Shown here one piece after another: positions 42,158 through 54,012 of a DNA stretch of 64,000 nucleotides. The translations under genes were made by a program, and so were the position numbers. The stretch is taken from positions 310,001 through 374,000 of the forward strand of contig JANPWX010000209.1 in NCBI GenBank assembly GCA_024734555.1, written 5' to 3'. Origin of the DNA: Trochalopteron elliotii. Lineage: Eukaryota > Chordata > Aves > Passeriformes > Leiothrichidae. The notes under the pieces were generated by a model. It was not told the origin of the DNA. It saw nothing but the letters and a program-made list of their open reading frames with translations, and made no database searches. Position 1 is the first letter of the stretch, and each line of letters starts with the position of its first letter.

Positions 42158-42186
42158 TCTCTGTGAACAGAGTTCATTCACAGAGA
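42158..42186. repeat. 10-bp perfect inverted repeat
   Basis: TCTCTGTGAA (42158-42167) and TTCACAGAGA (42177-42186) are exact reverse complements around a 9-base spacer, CAGAGTTCA. The AGAG and TTCA words recur locally, so the hairpin may have grown out of simple repetition. Confidence 0.75.
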
Positions 42187-44549
42187 ACTCAGAGACCTCC
42201 CAGGCTCAGGGAAAATAAGAGATCTGCTATCACTGATTGCCTTTGCCTGACCACAACAAGTTCATAGGTATCTGGGAAGTCTGTCTTGTAAGTAATTCAT
42301 ATATATTTAATGGCACTTGAAAAAATGGCAGAAATTCAAGAAGTGTCTAATTTTTTTCCATTCATACCTCAAAAACTTCCTTCCCCATCCCCCAACACTC
42401 CTACCCCCTATCCCAGCATGAAGCACACCCTCTGAAGCACTAGCTACTCACTCCATGCATGTGACAGACTGATTAAACTCACAGATAATAACCTTGCAAG
42501 GCAGAGTCAAGCTTGCAGCAGTACAGGCTGTTCTCATCATTGGCTCCCAAAAATAGTTCGTTGCCAATAAGAGTCAATCAGTTCAGGCTTTGCCAGCATG
42601 CACTTCTACTGTCTTCCCCTATCCCAGGGGCTGCTGACACAACTTGCTCCCTCCAGAGTGGTTGCAAGATTCTAAATACCACCAGGAGTTGCTGAAACTA
42701 CCTCAGGTTTGTAAAAATTACTGCAGACCAGGCTTCCAGGGGTCCTCCCTGTCTTTGCTTCCTTGTGTAAGGGAGATACAAGAGTCCTGGCCTGCAGCAG
42801 CTATGAGATAGCGTTTATAGCCTTCAGTCTTCATCTTCCACAACCTCCTAAGACCTAGTGGCATTGATGATCCTGGGACAGCTGTTTCAGGTTTGTCTCA
42901 ACAACACCTGCTGCAAGGACTCAGCACAACCACCTCCAAAGAGCAAGGAGAGGAAGCGTGAGATTGCACACAAGCAGATCTGAAGGCATTCAGGAGGATA
43001 CAACATGGAGCAGAAAAGAAAGTTCCAGGACAGAAACAAACAGAAAAGGGGTTCTCAATATGCAAGGGTGGAGTGCAGCACAGACAAGAAGCCAAACTAA
43101 GCCTGTGAATGGGTCATTTTGGGGAGAGAAAGAAGTCCATTATGCCTTAGACCTGTTCATTTTGATACCTACATTGCAAAATGTTTCTCCTGACGTCAAG
43201 CAGTGAACCTATTCTGAAGTCAATGGAATTGCAGCACTTATGCCAGAGGTGAATTTGGCTCCCAAAGGACTTTTCTATGCCATGATTTAGATAATGAGCC
43301 TTCAAAGTTTATGTTGAGGCTATAGTGTGAGTGGAAGAGAAAAAGGGCCAAAAAAGGCTGCAATAGAATAACCATCTGTCATACTCAAGTCTAGAGCTCA
43401 GTTAAGTCAGGTTGAGCCTAGAGCTCAGCTATGGCATAAAACAAGGGCAAGAAATAGGGGAAGTTAATGAATATCCATGTAGGAAGAAATCCTACTCCCA
43501 TCTAACAGCACGAAACAGTACAGATGTGTTAATACAGGCCTCTTTATGAAAACTGCATCCCAGAATATTCTTTGAAATTAAATACAAGGCAGAAAATGGC
43601 ATGCAGTATAAAGAATAGCTGGTGCACTGAGCAATCAAGAGGCAGTGCAAATGGCCATATAATTTTGCCTTTTAAAAGCAACTTCATAAAGGCTCATTCA
43701 TCCATAAAAATGCTGCGTTTCTGTTTTCTGCCTTCCTAGGAGCTTTTTTGCTTGCCCCCTTTATCTTCAGCTACAGACTTTTGATCTTCTCAAAAGACTA
43801 AGAACACCTGTCCTTCCTTCCATGCCCAAATATTGCCTCTGCATTTCAAGGTTGTTTTATATAGCTCCTAAGTATTGCCAGATAGGACTAGTCAAAGAGT
43901 TCACAGGGCCTCAGACCCATAATATATATTAAAAGTAATGCAGATGATAACTGTCTATGAATATTACATGACGACCACCACCACCACTATCCCCCCAAAA
44001 AGAAAAGGATGTCAAGTATGTGGTGAATACATTTGAAATTTTAAAAAGAAAAATTAATGGGATACAGTTTCAGGTATGGAAGACTAAATTTGTTTCCCAG
44101 CTCCTCTGAGAAGACAGAATTTGGCACTCTGGCATCCAGTGAAACCTAGACATAATTTTAAATGCCGTGACATTCAGCCTTCAAACTCTCTTCAGCTTTG
44201 ACGTCTGCAGGAGCTATTCAGACAGCAAGCTGCAAACACCATTCATTATGCTATAATACAGGTATTTCATTTCCTCATTGCACCTAAGATCTCCCACTCT
44301 CTCCATATGTATGTTTAATTTATCTACTTGTAGTGTGCAATATCTCCTTTCAACACTTTGAAAGACTAACCTCTGGAAGGTGTTTTTGCAGTGCCTTACA
44401 CAAGACATCATAATGACATTAAAGATGAGAGAGTTGATATTTGAAAGTCCTAGGGAATTACAGCAACCCAGAAGACACATACAAGAAGTCCAGAAGAATC
44501 AAAGTTGAGGTAGTTAAATCACTGTGGATATATACTGGTGATAGACAGG

Positions 44550-44574
44550 AAGACAGACAGACAGACAGACAGAC
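44550..44574. repeat. AGAC tetranucleotide microsatellite
   Basis: Six successive AGAC units follow the imperfect start ATAGACAGGA. The reverse strand gives an artefactual frame with alternating Cys-Leu-Ser-Val. No functional reading is implied. Confidence 0.85.
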
Positions 44575-45419
44575 ATATACACACAGAAGATAAAGAGGAA
44601 AAAAAAAAAAACAACCAAGGATAAGGCCAAGTAAGGCAATAACGAGCAAATCCTGGCTTAAAGAAAAAAATAGAAGAAACAATATGTAGCCTTTAGCCTT
44701 CTTCCAGGGTTACAGATGCTGTGCAGATGACCTGCCAACCTTCCAACCTCACCTTGAAGATATCAGCTGGCACAATGCACAGGCAGTGAGTGACTGCAAC
44801 AGCTCTTGGGCCCAAGCAGACCCTTGGCCTAGGTGCCTCCACTTATTTCAAGTGGGAGAGATTCCTCATAAGCCCTGGTCCCTTGCCCCCCACTTCTTTC
44901 CCATGAGAGCCTCCAGTGCCACTGTGTTGACCATGGTCCAAAGGAATCATTCCAACATACGGGAACCACCTGAACCGCTAACCATACAAACCACATCACA
45001 GAAATGCTTCCTCCATTGGGGACCAGGTAAAAGTGCTGACACTGTCACTGATACTGTCACTTAGTGCTGCCAAAGGGATTGCTGCAAATGGGGAAGCTCT
45101 GAGATTCAGAGTCCATTGCCTGTTGTGCAGTCTCTCCCCTTTTCTCCTCGGTTCTCCAAATTACAACTAAACAATGCCAATTCATTAAATCATTGTTTGT
45201 AAGACTTATTTTCTACACCCCTGATTACTCTCGCTGCTCCCCCCAGTGTCATTCTAGTTTGCCCAGACCTTTTGTGAAGTGCTATCCAAAGAACTGCAGA
45301 GAGATTTTAAGCCTTACCATCACCCAGCAGAGCACAGAGATTACATCATATGCCTTGCAGGCTAAACTCCTATTTATATGTGCAAGTACAGCATTTGCCT
45401 CTTTCTCAACAATACACAA

Positions 45420-46220
45420 CCATGTTCAGCTTGTGATCCTCTTTTATCCTTTCCCCCAATCCTTTTGTGCAGAACTGTGATCTAGTTGATCTTTCTCTGC
45501 ACTGTATTTATGTAGTCTATTGTTCCTGCCAAGGTACAGTAGTTTGCACTTGTCTCTATTGAATTACATCACAATTTTTCAGTGTACCTCCAGTTTGTCA
45601 AGCGCATTATGAATTCTAACCCTGTTCTCCAATATATTCACAGTCCCCCCAGCTTTCTGTCATCTTTAAATTTAATATGCAAATTCTACATCCACTATCA
45701 AGGCTATTAAAGAAAATATTGAACTGAACTGAGTACAGGACAGACCCTCACAGAACTCCAGTCCATTCCTTCCCTTTTGACATTCTTACTCATTTTTCAT
45801 GCATTTGTTATTCACTCTCCTCAAGACCTTGTTCCTCTAGATTGCTAGCAAAGTATGATAAAAAGAGATTAAAAAACCTTACTGGAGTCCAAGTAGATGA
45901 CACCTTAAGTTTCACTTCTGTCCAAAATGTCTGTTACCTTGTTACAGAAAGATATGAGATTGGTCTGATATGACTTGTTCTTAACAAATCTTGCTGGACT
46001 TCTACAAGTCTCCATGCCATTGTTCAGGTGATGACAAAGAATTTAGTTGATAATTCATTTCATATGCTTTCTTAGAATCAGGGTTAAGCAACAGTGATGC
46101 CATAAACCTACAATTCCCAAGCTCCTTTCCATTCTGCTCCCTCTGATCTTTTTAAATACAGGCATTGATGTTTCTCCAGTATCTGGCAAATACCAGCTGG
46201 GTCAGCTTTACACATACAGA
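45420..46220 (-). mobile_element. Ancient CR1/L3-like LINE, about 0.8 kb
   Basis: The plus strand is the reverse complement of a reverse-transcriptase-region segment of an old amniote CR1/L3-type LINE. Successive recognisable blocks are CCTCCAGTTTGTCAAGCGCA, ATGAATTCTAACCCTGTTCT, AAGAAAATATTGAACTGAAC, GGACAGACCCTCACAGAACT and CTTACTGGAGTCCAAGTAGA. These are colinear with the family, including the part encoding the motif around a Thr-Tyr-Leu-Asp-like strand. Stops and indels break all frames. It is more diverged than the young CR1 copies. The left end may reach further (about 45100), but similarity there is poor. Confidence 0.75.
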
Positions 46221-46796
46221 TTCAATGCAGTGCCTCTAGCAAATGCGCTTTCTGTAAATTTGCTTTGAAAATGGAGCAGGTTGGGTGTGTAATGTGTTGC
46301 TGCAACAGGAGAAAGGAGGTTGTTACTAAGCAGTTTAGTCAGTGTATCTATGACCCCATCTGCAGCACTTCAACTATTTCAGTCCTTCCTCCCACTCCAC
46401 ACAGTTTTGTCAATATGCCTCTGTCCTGCTCAGCAGCATTCCCAGCTACTCTGTCCTGCTTACCCTATCCAATCTGTGTGCTCAGCAGGGACTGATGTTA
46501 AACTGCTGGCTTGCACCTTCCCTGATATGACAGTTTTCACCCACTGTTCTGGTTTCAGCTGGGATAGACTTAATTTTCTTGCTATTAGCTGTAGTTTTGA
46601 TTTAGTATGAGAATATTGTTGATAACACACTGATGTTTTAGTTGTTGCTAAGTAGTGCTTACTTGAAGTCAAGGACTTTTTAGTTTCCCATACTCTGCTA
46701 GCAAGCAGGTGCATGAAAGATTGGGGAGAGCATGGCCAGGACAGCTGACCTGAACAAGCCAAAGAGATATTTCATACCATAGAATGTCATGCCTGG

Positions 46797-46804
46797 TATA
46801 TAAA
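46797..46804 (+). promoter_or_regulatory. TATA box of the LTR
   Basis: TATATAAA is followed by CTGGGAGG, at about 250 bases from the LTR start, matching the usual U3 promoter position. It is antisense to GRIN2B. Whether it still drives transcription is unknown. Confidence 0.6.
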
Positions 46805-46935
46805 CTGGGAGGAGCTGTTTGGCAGTTATCAGTTGCTACTCAGGGATGGGTTGGACATTAGTCAGCAGGCATCAAGAAATTGTATTGCCTATCACTTGTT
46901 TCTCTTAGCTTTTATTCCTCTCTTTGTTACATTCC

Positions 46936-47010
<75 letters not shown>
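46936..47010. repeat. (TTA)25 microsatellite inside the LTR
   Basis: Twenty-five perfect TTA units lie in the middle of the LTR. The repeat explains the plus-strand open frames with long runs of Ile or Tyr. Long uninterrupted tracts like this are normally length-variable between individuals. Confidence 0.98.
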
Positions 47011-47013
<3 letters not shown>

Positions 47014-47025
47014 TTTATTTCAATT

Positions 47026-47031
47026 ATTAAA
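47026..47031 (+). terminator. Variant poly(A) signal of the LTR
   Basis: ATTAAA, the commonest variant of AATAAA, lies before CTGCTTTTATCTC, the place where this LTR type carries its polyadenylation signal. Assignment is by position only. Confidence 0.45.
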
Positions 47032-47149
47032 CTGCTTTTATCTCAATATATCAGTCTTACCTTTTTCTGATTCTCTTCCTCATCCCAATGGCAGAGGTTA
47101 GCAAGGGGCTGCTTGGTACATAGTTGTTGGCTGGCATTAAACCACAACG

Positions 47150-50100
47150 CTCACTCTTCCTCCTCCATCTCCATCTCCTCTGAGACATTTCAAACCTGAC
47201 TTTCTGCTCTCTCCTGCACCCGCAGCTGTGTCAGTGCATCTTTCACCTCAATAAAAGCAGCTAATCCTGGGCAGGCAACAAGTTGTGAAATGTTTCAGTG
47301 TGAAAGTCCAAGCTGTGGAAACCCAGGAGATGATCTGAGGTCTGCTACACTTGTTCCAGTTATAGCAGAGGACAGGCTGGACAGGAGTGATCAGGGAATA
47401 ACCTACTGGAGGAAGAAGGCAACTGGACTGCGCTTTGGTGTGACATGTGGAAGTCAACAGCAGGCACAACCTGCTGGAAGAAGTCAAGCAGTTGAGACAA
47501 CTGGAGAAAGAAAGTTTCTCTATAACTACTGAGAGATCAATTAACTGGTGTGCTGGGGAAACAGTGCTGTTCCAGCAATGAGCTATGATGGGCAAAATAG
47601 CTTTTTCATGTACTAAATATCATGTGCACTCTTCAGTGCATACAAGGACTCAGGTGCTCATCAATTATTGAGCTTGCTTGAAAAGGCATTTAGGAGAGCT
47701 GCACAAGAGCCAGTCTGCAGTTCTACCTCAGTCCCAAATGAGCTGCTCTTAGGTCTGGCTCTCCAGCCAGTGAGAAGGAAAGAGAAATGTGGAGGTGGGG
47801 GGGAGAGAAGGAAATAAGAAGAGAGAGAGGGAAGAGCCTTCCCGTTGCCAAAGAAAATCATACATGGTGCAGAGAAGGCCTCCTTGATGCTCCATAGTAT
47901 CACTCGTGTAGTAGAAGCCTTTTCCTTCCAGAGAAATTCCTGTTTTCCTCAGGATGCAGCCCATACACTCCGAGGCCAGTTCCAGGACTGCAGAGAAGAC
48001 CTTGGACTGGAGTTAGGTAAAGCGAAGGACCCATCCTTGCCGCAGCAGCACTGTTACTGCATCCTGACCACTGCACTGCCCCAGACCTCAATGGACTTCA
48101 CAGCCTTACGAAGAACTGCCATAGACTATGGCATAGCTCAGTGAACTGTGAAACATCTGATGCTCCTTTGGGTCAATGGCCACTTAGGGAAAAGCACATG
48201 CAGCCCTTACCCCAAATGAGCTACCAACATTTAAACTCCCACCCCATCTATCGAAACCCATTTTCAGAAGGGAATGTGATAGAAAGCTCTCTCCTAACAG
48301 CACAAGCCAATGCATCCACTGCACTTCACCATGAATGTTAGCTGTAGCTAGCATTTAATCACCACCATTGTTCTGGATATGAAGCACAACTCTCCAGAAA
48401 ATCACATGTCTAGGTGCAGCTTTCTCAGGAGATCCACAGCTGATGTGCTTTCAAAAAGAGAAAATGAGAAAAAATCTCAAGGAACAGCTGCAATCTCAAG
48501 GAGCATTCACCCACAATCACTCAGAACATTTCTATTTGTGAACTAGATTTCCTTGAATGTGAAACATCACTCAAGCCACACAACAAGCATGAAGCTAAAA
48601 TTTGACCAATCACAGAATTATACTAGCACTAAAAAGTGTCTCTTTATTAAAAAGAGGTATCTTTTTATTCATAGTAATAGAATTTGAAAAATACTTAGTA
48701 AAGTCAAATTCTAAATGTCTTTTTTACGAGATTTTTTTACAATTTCGAAATTTTAAAGAAATGCTGGGTCAAGCATATACAGAAAAAGAATATATTGGAT
48801 CACCATGATCCCCAAATGGCAGAGCTTCCTAAACCAGGAGGTTGTAGAAGACTAGATACAATTATAGAAGACCACACCAGAACCAAATTGCTTAGAATCT
48901 GGAAAAGAAAGAAAGTCTTATGTTTTGAATCTGGAGTTTTAAAAAGTGGCTACGAATTTGTTCAAATTTATTTCTATTGGTGTCTTTCATATAGGATTAC
49001 ACATACATACTTTTGGGACCTAGGAAATACTTCCCCACAAACTAGAGCATCAGGTTGTGGAACTTGCTGTCATACCACAACAATAGGGAACGTGGCCTGA
49101 TGCTGAAGAAAGGACTAAGCATTCCCAGGTTTAGAAAACACTCCCAAAGTTGCGATGGCAATGATTAGAAAGAAGCAAAGACAAAGAAACTTGCATTTAT
49201 AGAAGTGGTAAAAACTCTTGTGGTCAATCTAGCCGAAAGAAGTGACAGTGGCTTTAGTCCCTGCACACACACATAATAAGACAGTGCTCCACACACACTG
49301 CAAGAACCAATATCTCTTAACACACACAGAAACACACTGAGGACCAGTTCACTTCCATACCTACCCTGTTAAGCCCAACTATCCATATACAGGTCTACAA
49401 CTTCCTGCAGATATCAAACACCACTCACTTGTGTCCCTCAAAGAGTAACATGCAAAGTTTTGTCTGCCCTACAGCATTTCACAGAAGCATCATCTCCTGG
49501 AAACACTGGGCAAATGGTCAAGATTCACACCCAGTACCAACCATTGCCTGTTCACAGCCATGTTGAGGTTTGTTTCTAGGCTTACATTTGGTGTATTGGG
49601 TGGAGAAGGAGACAAAACCCAGAAGCTAGCCTGGATGGTAAGTGTAAATCAGAACACAACATTGCTGTATCAGACTTTCACACCTGGCATTTTGGTTGCC
49701 TGAAATCTTTGGCCATTGAACAGAAGTCCCACACTGCAGCCAGAAGAAGATAATAAAGAGGATAGGAAAAAAAAATCACTCCAAAACTAAAAACTTTGAC
49801 TTTTACTTCCAAAACAAAACTTTTGACTATTTTTGACTATTTTTTTGACTATTCTCCCTGAAGACATAACACTGATGGGGAGTTTAACTCTTTCAATTAT
49901 GTTTAAGCCATTCCACAAGTAAATCTACCTCTGCTGAGTGTCCTGGCCTATGGGAAACTCTGAAAGAACAAAGATTTGAACATAGAATTATGCCAGAAAA
50001 ATTCTTGTCCCTAGAACAGTTTTATTTCCTTTCCTGGGCTCCAGGGGACCACACACTTAAAATATCCAAGGGACAAAGCCTTATAAATGAAGTCTAAATC

Positions 50101-53100
50101 ACTGGACACTTAAATTAGTCCACTGGCATTTTCAACAGTTCTCAGCACCTATGGAGGATCCTGGAAGGACAGCCTGAAGATGCAATTCATTCAGCTCTCT
50201 AGAAAGCAAAAGCAGTCCTGCCTTCCTACTGAGAAAATGGGACATTATGTCTTGAGCCACTCTGAAGTTTAATTTATTGTCCACATTAAAACAGTACCTG
50301 CTGTGGAGATGTTATGCTTCTAGCCATGAGCAGAAAAACCTGTAGCATAGAGCAGAGGTTTCATAGCAGCTGCTGAAACAAACCCCACTACTTCTGATTA
50401 CCAGTGAAAGTCTCGGTTTGTCTTCACCATGAAGCTAAGTGGCAGAGGCTTTGGACTGAAGGAGATCTTTAGGATTTAACATGTTCTTTCAAAAAGTACT
50501 TCCCTCTACCACCTCTTTCTCTTGGCACAGTTCACTTTCAGCTGCCATTTCTCAAAATACATCTTCCTCAGCAGCCAGGAAAATTGGCTCCTGCGCTCAG
50601 GGAGGGAAAATTGTCACAAGGACAGCTCCACCTCTTCTCCCTTGGCTTCTCTTGGGGAGTTTGTGCACAGATTTAAGAATGAATCAGTCTATACCACATG
50701 CCATCCATCAAGGCTGCAAGGGTGCTACAAGAAGGACCTAGAACAAACATCATGCTTTCAGAGGCAACCGCACCCTACAGTGCTCCATTAAAACTGCTGC
50801 TGTAAAACAGGTAATAAGAAAAGAACACTTTCCCACAGCCACAGACCAGAAGATCATTGGTCCTCAGCATGGCTTCAGGACAGAAGACTACAAGATGTCA
50901 AAATTTTCCTTTTCTCAAGTAAACTAATTTGTTGGGAATGGCAGTACAGAGGAAATTCTCATTCTGGGACAATAAATATTGAACCAATTTAACCCAGAAA
51001 TACGCCCCTTTGTAAACTATATTGTCAAAAGACTAAGGATGGAAATCAAAGCAAATAAAATTGTGTCTTCTTCAGGGGGATTTAGAAAAGAGATCATCAC
51101 AGAGAGTTTTAGTGAACTGCAGCAAAACCCTTGCCACAGAATGTGGCAAACTGGAAGAGACATCATTGTGAGCTTTGGTCTGAACTCTTCTTTCATAGCC
51201 ATGGCCACACTACTGCAAGTAGTCCAAATGACCATAACATAAACAGGAAGAAAAATATTGCTTCCACAGCATGAGGCTCCCCTTCAACAAATGCTGATGA
51301 AAGCCGTCTCTGTAGGTCAGTCTACCCACAAGCCAGAAGGTTTCTCATTCTGCAGATGCACCAACAGAAGGAGGAAGCTTCACCTCATGCACTGTTGCAG
51401 TGCAAGGGCTTGAGGAGCTTGCCAGGCTGCTGGGCTGCTCCCCCCTTATTGACAAAGTCCCATTTCCTTGGACTTCTACTGGCAGGCTGACCACAACCCA
51501 TCAGTCATCTTGCTAAGGAAACTAGTTAAGGAATTGTTCTAACCCAGGCACAGGCCACTTTATCTGATTGACTCCTTTTCTTTTGAATTTTTAATTAACA
51601 AAGGAGTGAACTTCCACTTTGATATGTCACTTTGTACATTCCACATTTCACAGTTCCCTACTACCCTGCATTTCCTCCAGTCAAAGTGTGTTGCCCTCAT
51701 CCCCTGCCTTCCCTCCTACTCCTTAGCAATCCTGGGACTCACTGTGTGCATGAGAGAGACTCTATGAGAACGCTTTCTCCAGAAGAGAAGCCAGAAAAAG
51801 GACAAGTAGTTTATTAGCCAACAAGGATGCCTCAGGCACCACAGATGTAACATGTGCCAAACCTCATAAGATCATTAGGTTTATTTATTTCCCATTCTGT
51901 ATTGTGTATTATTTCAATCTCTCCAAGTGCAATAGCAATAAAATTGAAAAACATCCACGGAAACACTTCCAATTAACACAAGGTCAGAAAAATTACATTA
52001 GAGACCTCCACAGCCCATAAAGAAGAAAAACATCTCACAAACAGCCTTAGCAAGTAGGCAGGCAGTGCAGCTTGTCATAAAAGTCAGTAACCTTTTGCCT
52101 GTGTTTTACCAAGAGCATTGAAGAAAGTATCAGCGTCTAGCACCCTGCGTGAATACCACACCACCTGTAAGCTATATGCACAAACCCGATTTCAATCCAG
52201 GCTGATAGATAAACCTATAAAATACTGAGGATGCAAAGCCACAGAGGGCTCTGAAGAACAGATTCACTACCTTCAGTTGCATCAGAAACACAAAACAAGA
52301 CAGATCCACCCCTGAAAAAGATATGTATTGCAAGGACAGCGTATAAGTGCTATTCAATGAAATATCTCTAACCTCACTATGGTTTTGGCACAGGCTCCTA
52401 TACACCCAGTAGCAAGAGAGATAATGACTGCAGTAAGAAGGGAACAAAACACAATAAATAAAATCAAAACAAAGATGTTTCTAAACAGTAGTGGGGCTAT
52501 TTCTTGTCGGCATGTCCAACACAAAACAGACGGGACACCCTGGTACTGGGAGATCAGCCATCCAATTTCATGCTCAAATTGGGACACTGTCTAGTGCTTT
52601 TCTGAGTTCTTGTGGCCTCTTCCAGTCAAGTCTGAGCCTTGAAAACTGCCAAAAACAGATGCTGTTCACACTCACATGGAGGTCTTATCCCCCAGACCAA
52701 CCACCCTTGTAGAGATAAGCAATTACCTCAAACTACCCTGAAGCTGAACAGAACGGAGGTGTTAATGAAAAGCTTGTGTCTGACTCAGCAACTGGATCAT
52801 GGTAATTACAACCTTCACAGTTTCCCTGTTCCCAAACCTAAGTTGATACAAGTGAAGAAAATCAGAGATTTTTCAGATCTACTTCTGCACAGGCAGCCCA
52901 GAAACTACCTTTACCTGCAAGGAAACCCTCTGACAAGCAGGGAGGTAATGGGAGAGGTCATATACTTTGGAAGTTAGGTGCTTGTAGTATCTCTTAGAGC
53001 TTTTCACAGAAGGCTGGTAACCTGTCTCCTTCTCTTTCTATAGAGGCCATGGTGATGTCAGAAAATCCATGAAGTCAGTTCCAGATTCCAGTGCTGTCAG

Positions 53101-53877
53101 TGCTATGCTGCAGGTAGATAGCTGACCAGCCACATGGCAGCCAGTATTTAGTTCACTGCTCTGCAAAGTGCTGCAGAAATAGATGACCAGCAACTGCAAA
53201 ATTTCAAACAGAAATAACCTTGGCTTAGTCTCTTCCCCAAAATACACCTTTGTAATCAACGATGCAGTCAATTTTCTTTCAGGACAGATCTCATGAGAGT
53301 CGTTTATTTTAAACCTTCCCAACCTCTTCCTCCTTTTGTTGGCTATCTTCCTTTTCTGACTTTGCTGAGCTGTCCACCACAATCCTGTCCAGCAGTGTCT
53401 GGAGGGACAATGTTGGGAGAACATGAAAAGACTTCCTAAACATGCGCATCTCCCATGAAGAACCAGGCAAGAACTGCTGTCCCAACTTAACAGTGGACAG
53501 AGACTGTGATTGGGCCCCAGAAAAAGGGCCTGGATCAGGAACTGCAGTACCATTTTTACAGCATGAATATAGCTCAGAATAGTCTGGTTTGCAGCAACAG
53601 AAGTGGGAGAGAGCAGAAGGCAGCAAGGAAAAGACACACACTTTGCATGTCACTATAGAGGATGTGAGAGAGAGCTCTTTCAAGAACAGAACACTTCTCT
53701 TTTGCTTTAATTTTTAGGAACCATCTTGCAAAGTTGTGATGCTGTCTAAATATTTATCATTCATTCTTATATCTCCTTCCAATAATTTCTGTATAGTTCC
53801 TGCCACACAGCTGTGTCCATGTTTACCATATCCTTCATAAGCCCTCAATAGGGTTTACAGCTTCAGATTTGTCCAGG
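47150..53877 (-). other. GRIN2B: Long upstream GRIN2B intron, part 2
   Basis: No exon or recognised transposon lies between the two LTRs until the CR1 tail at 53878. There is a purine-rich stretch near 47770-47835 and a triple repeat of TTTTGACTAT at about 49822-49853. A 199-codon minus-strand open frame (53038-53637) is overlapped in another frame by a 124-codon frame; neither resembles a known protein and neither begins or ends at plausible splice sites. Confidence 0.65.
49822..49853. repeat. Three tandem TTTTGACTAT units
   Basis: TTTTGACTAT occurs three times in a row, with two extra T before the third copy. This is probably replication slippage in low-complexity DNA. Confidence 0.8.
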
Positions 53878-54012
53878 ATCACAGAATGGCTTGAGTTGGA
53901 AGTGACCTTGAAGATCCTCCAGTCCCAAACCCCCTGCCTTGGGGGCAGGGACACCTTTCACTAGATCAGGTTTCTCAAAGTCCCACCCAACTGTCCCTGA
54001 ATACTTTCAGGA
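53878..54012 (-). mobile_element. CR1 3'-end fragment, about 135 bp
   Basis: The plus strand reads ATCACAGAATGGCTTGAGTT, then GGAAGTGACCTTGAAGATCC and GGGGCAGGGACACCTTTCAC, the reverse complement of the CR1 3' terminus. Only the last part of the element was inserted or survives. It lies in the same orientation as GRIN2B. Confidence 0.9.

Larger units (their letters stand above)
24444..45419 (-). other. GRIN2B: Long upstream GRIN2B intron, part 1
   Basis: This is intron upstream of the first LBD exon. The preceding exon in GRIN2 genes is short (about 115 bp, ending near LLNKERKWER) and I could not find it anywhere up to 64000, so the intron is probably at least 39.5 kb. No transposon larger than a SINE remnant was recognised in this part. 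Simple repeats are a GT-rich run near 38520-38553 and an AGAC tetranucleotide run at 44550-44574. Small open frames are scattered and none shows a known domain. Possible old SINE remnants are listed separately. Confidence 0.7.
46545..47149 (+). mobile_element. Solo endogenous retrovirus LTR, about 605 bp
   Basis: It starts TGTTCTGGTTTCAGCTGGGA and ends CATTAAACCACAACG, where the family usually ends in CAACA. The outer five bases are CCCAC on the left (46540-46544) and CTCAC on the right (47150-47154), a target-site duplication with one transition. It has a TATA-type promoter and a variant polyadenylation signal in the expected order for U3-R-U5. No gag, pol or env sequence lies next to it, so it is a solo LTR left by recombination. 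It is inserted in the same window neighbourhood as an older LINE but not within it. The family name (ERVL- or ERVK-type) cannot be settled by eye. Confidence 0.85.

Noticed and set aside
46833..47101. Open frames with long poly-Ile and poly-Tyr runs
   Set aside because: They are translations of the TTA microsatellite.
52172..52587. Two overlapping minus-strand frames with a hydrophobic segment like a membrane helix
   Set aside because: No family was recognised, and no splice sites or conserved motif support it. Hydrophobic runs are common in translated AT-rich intron.
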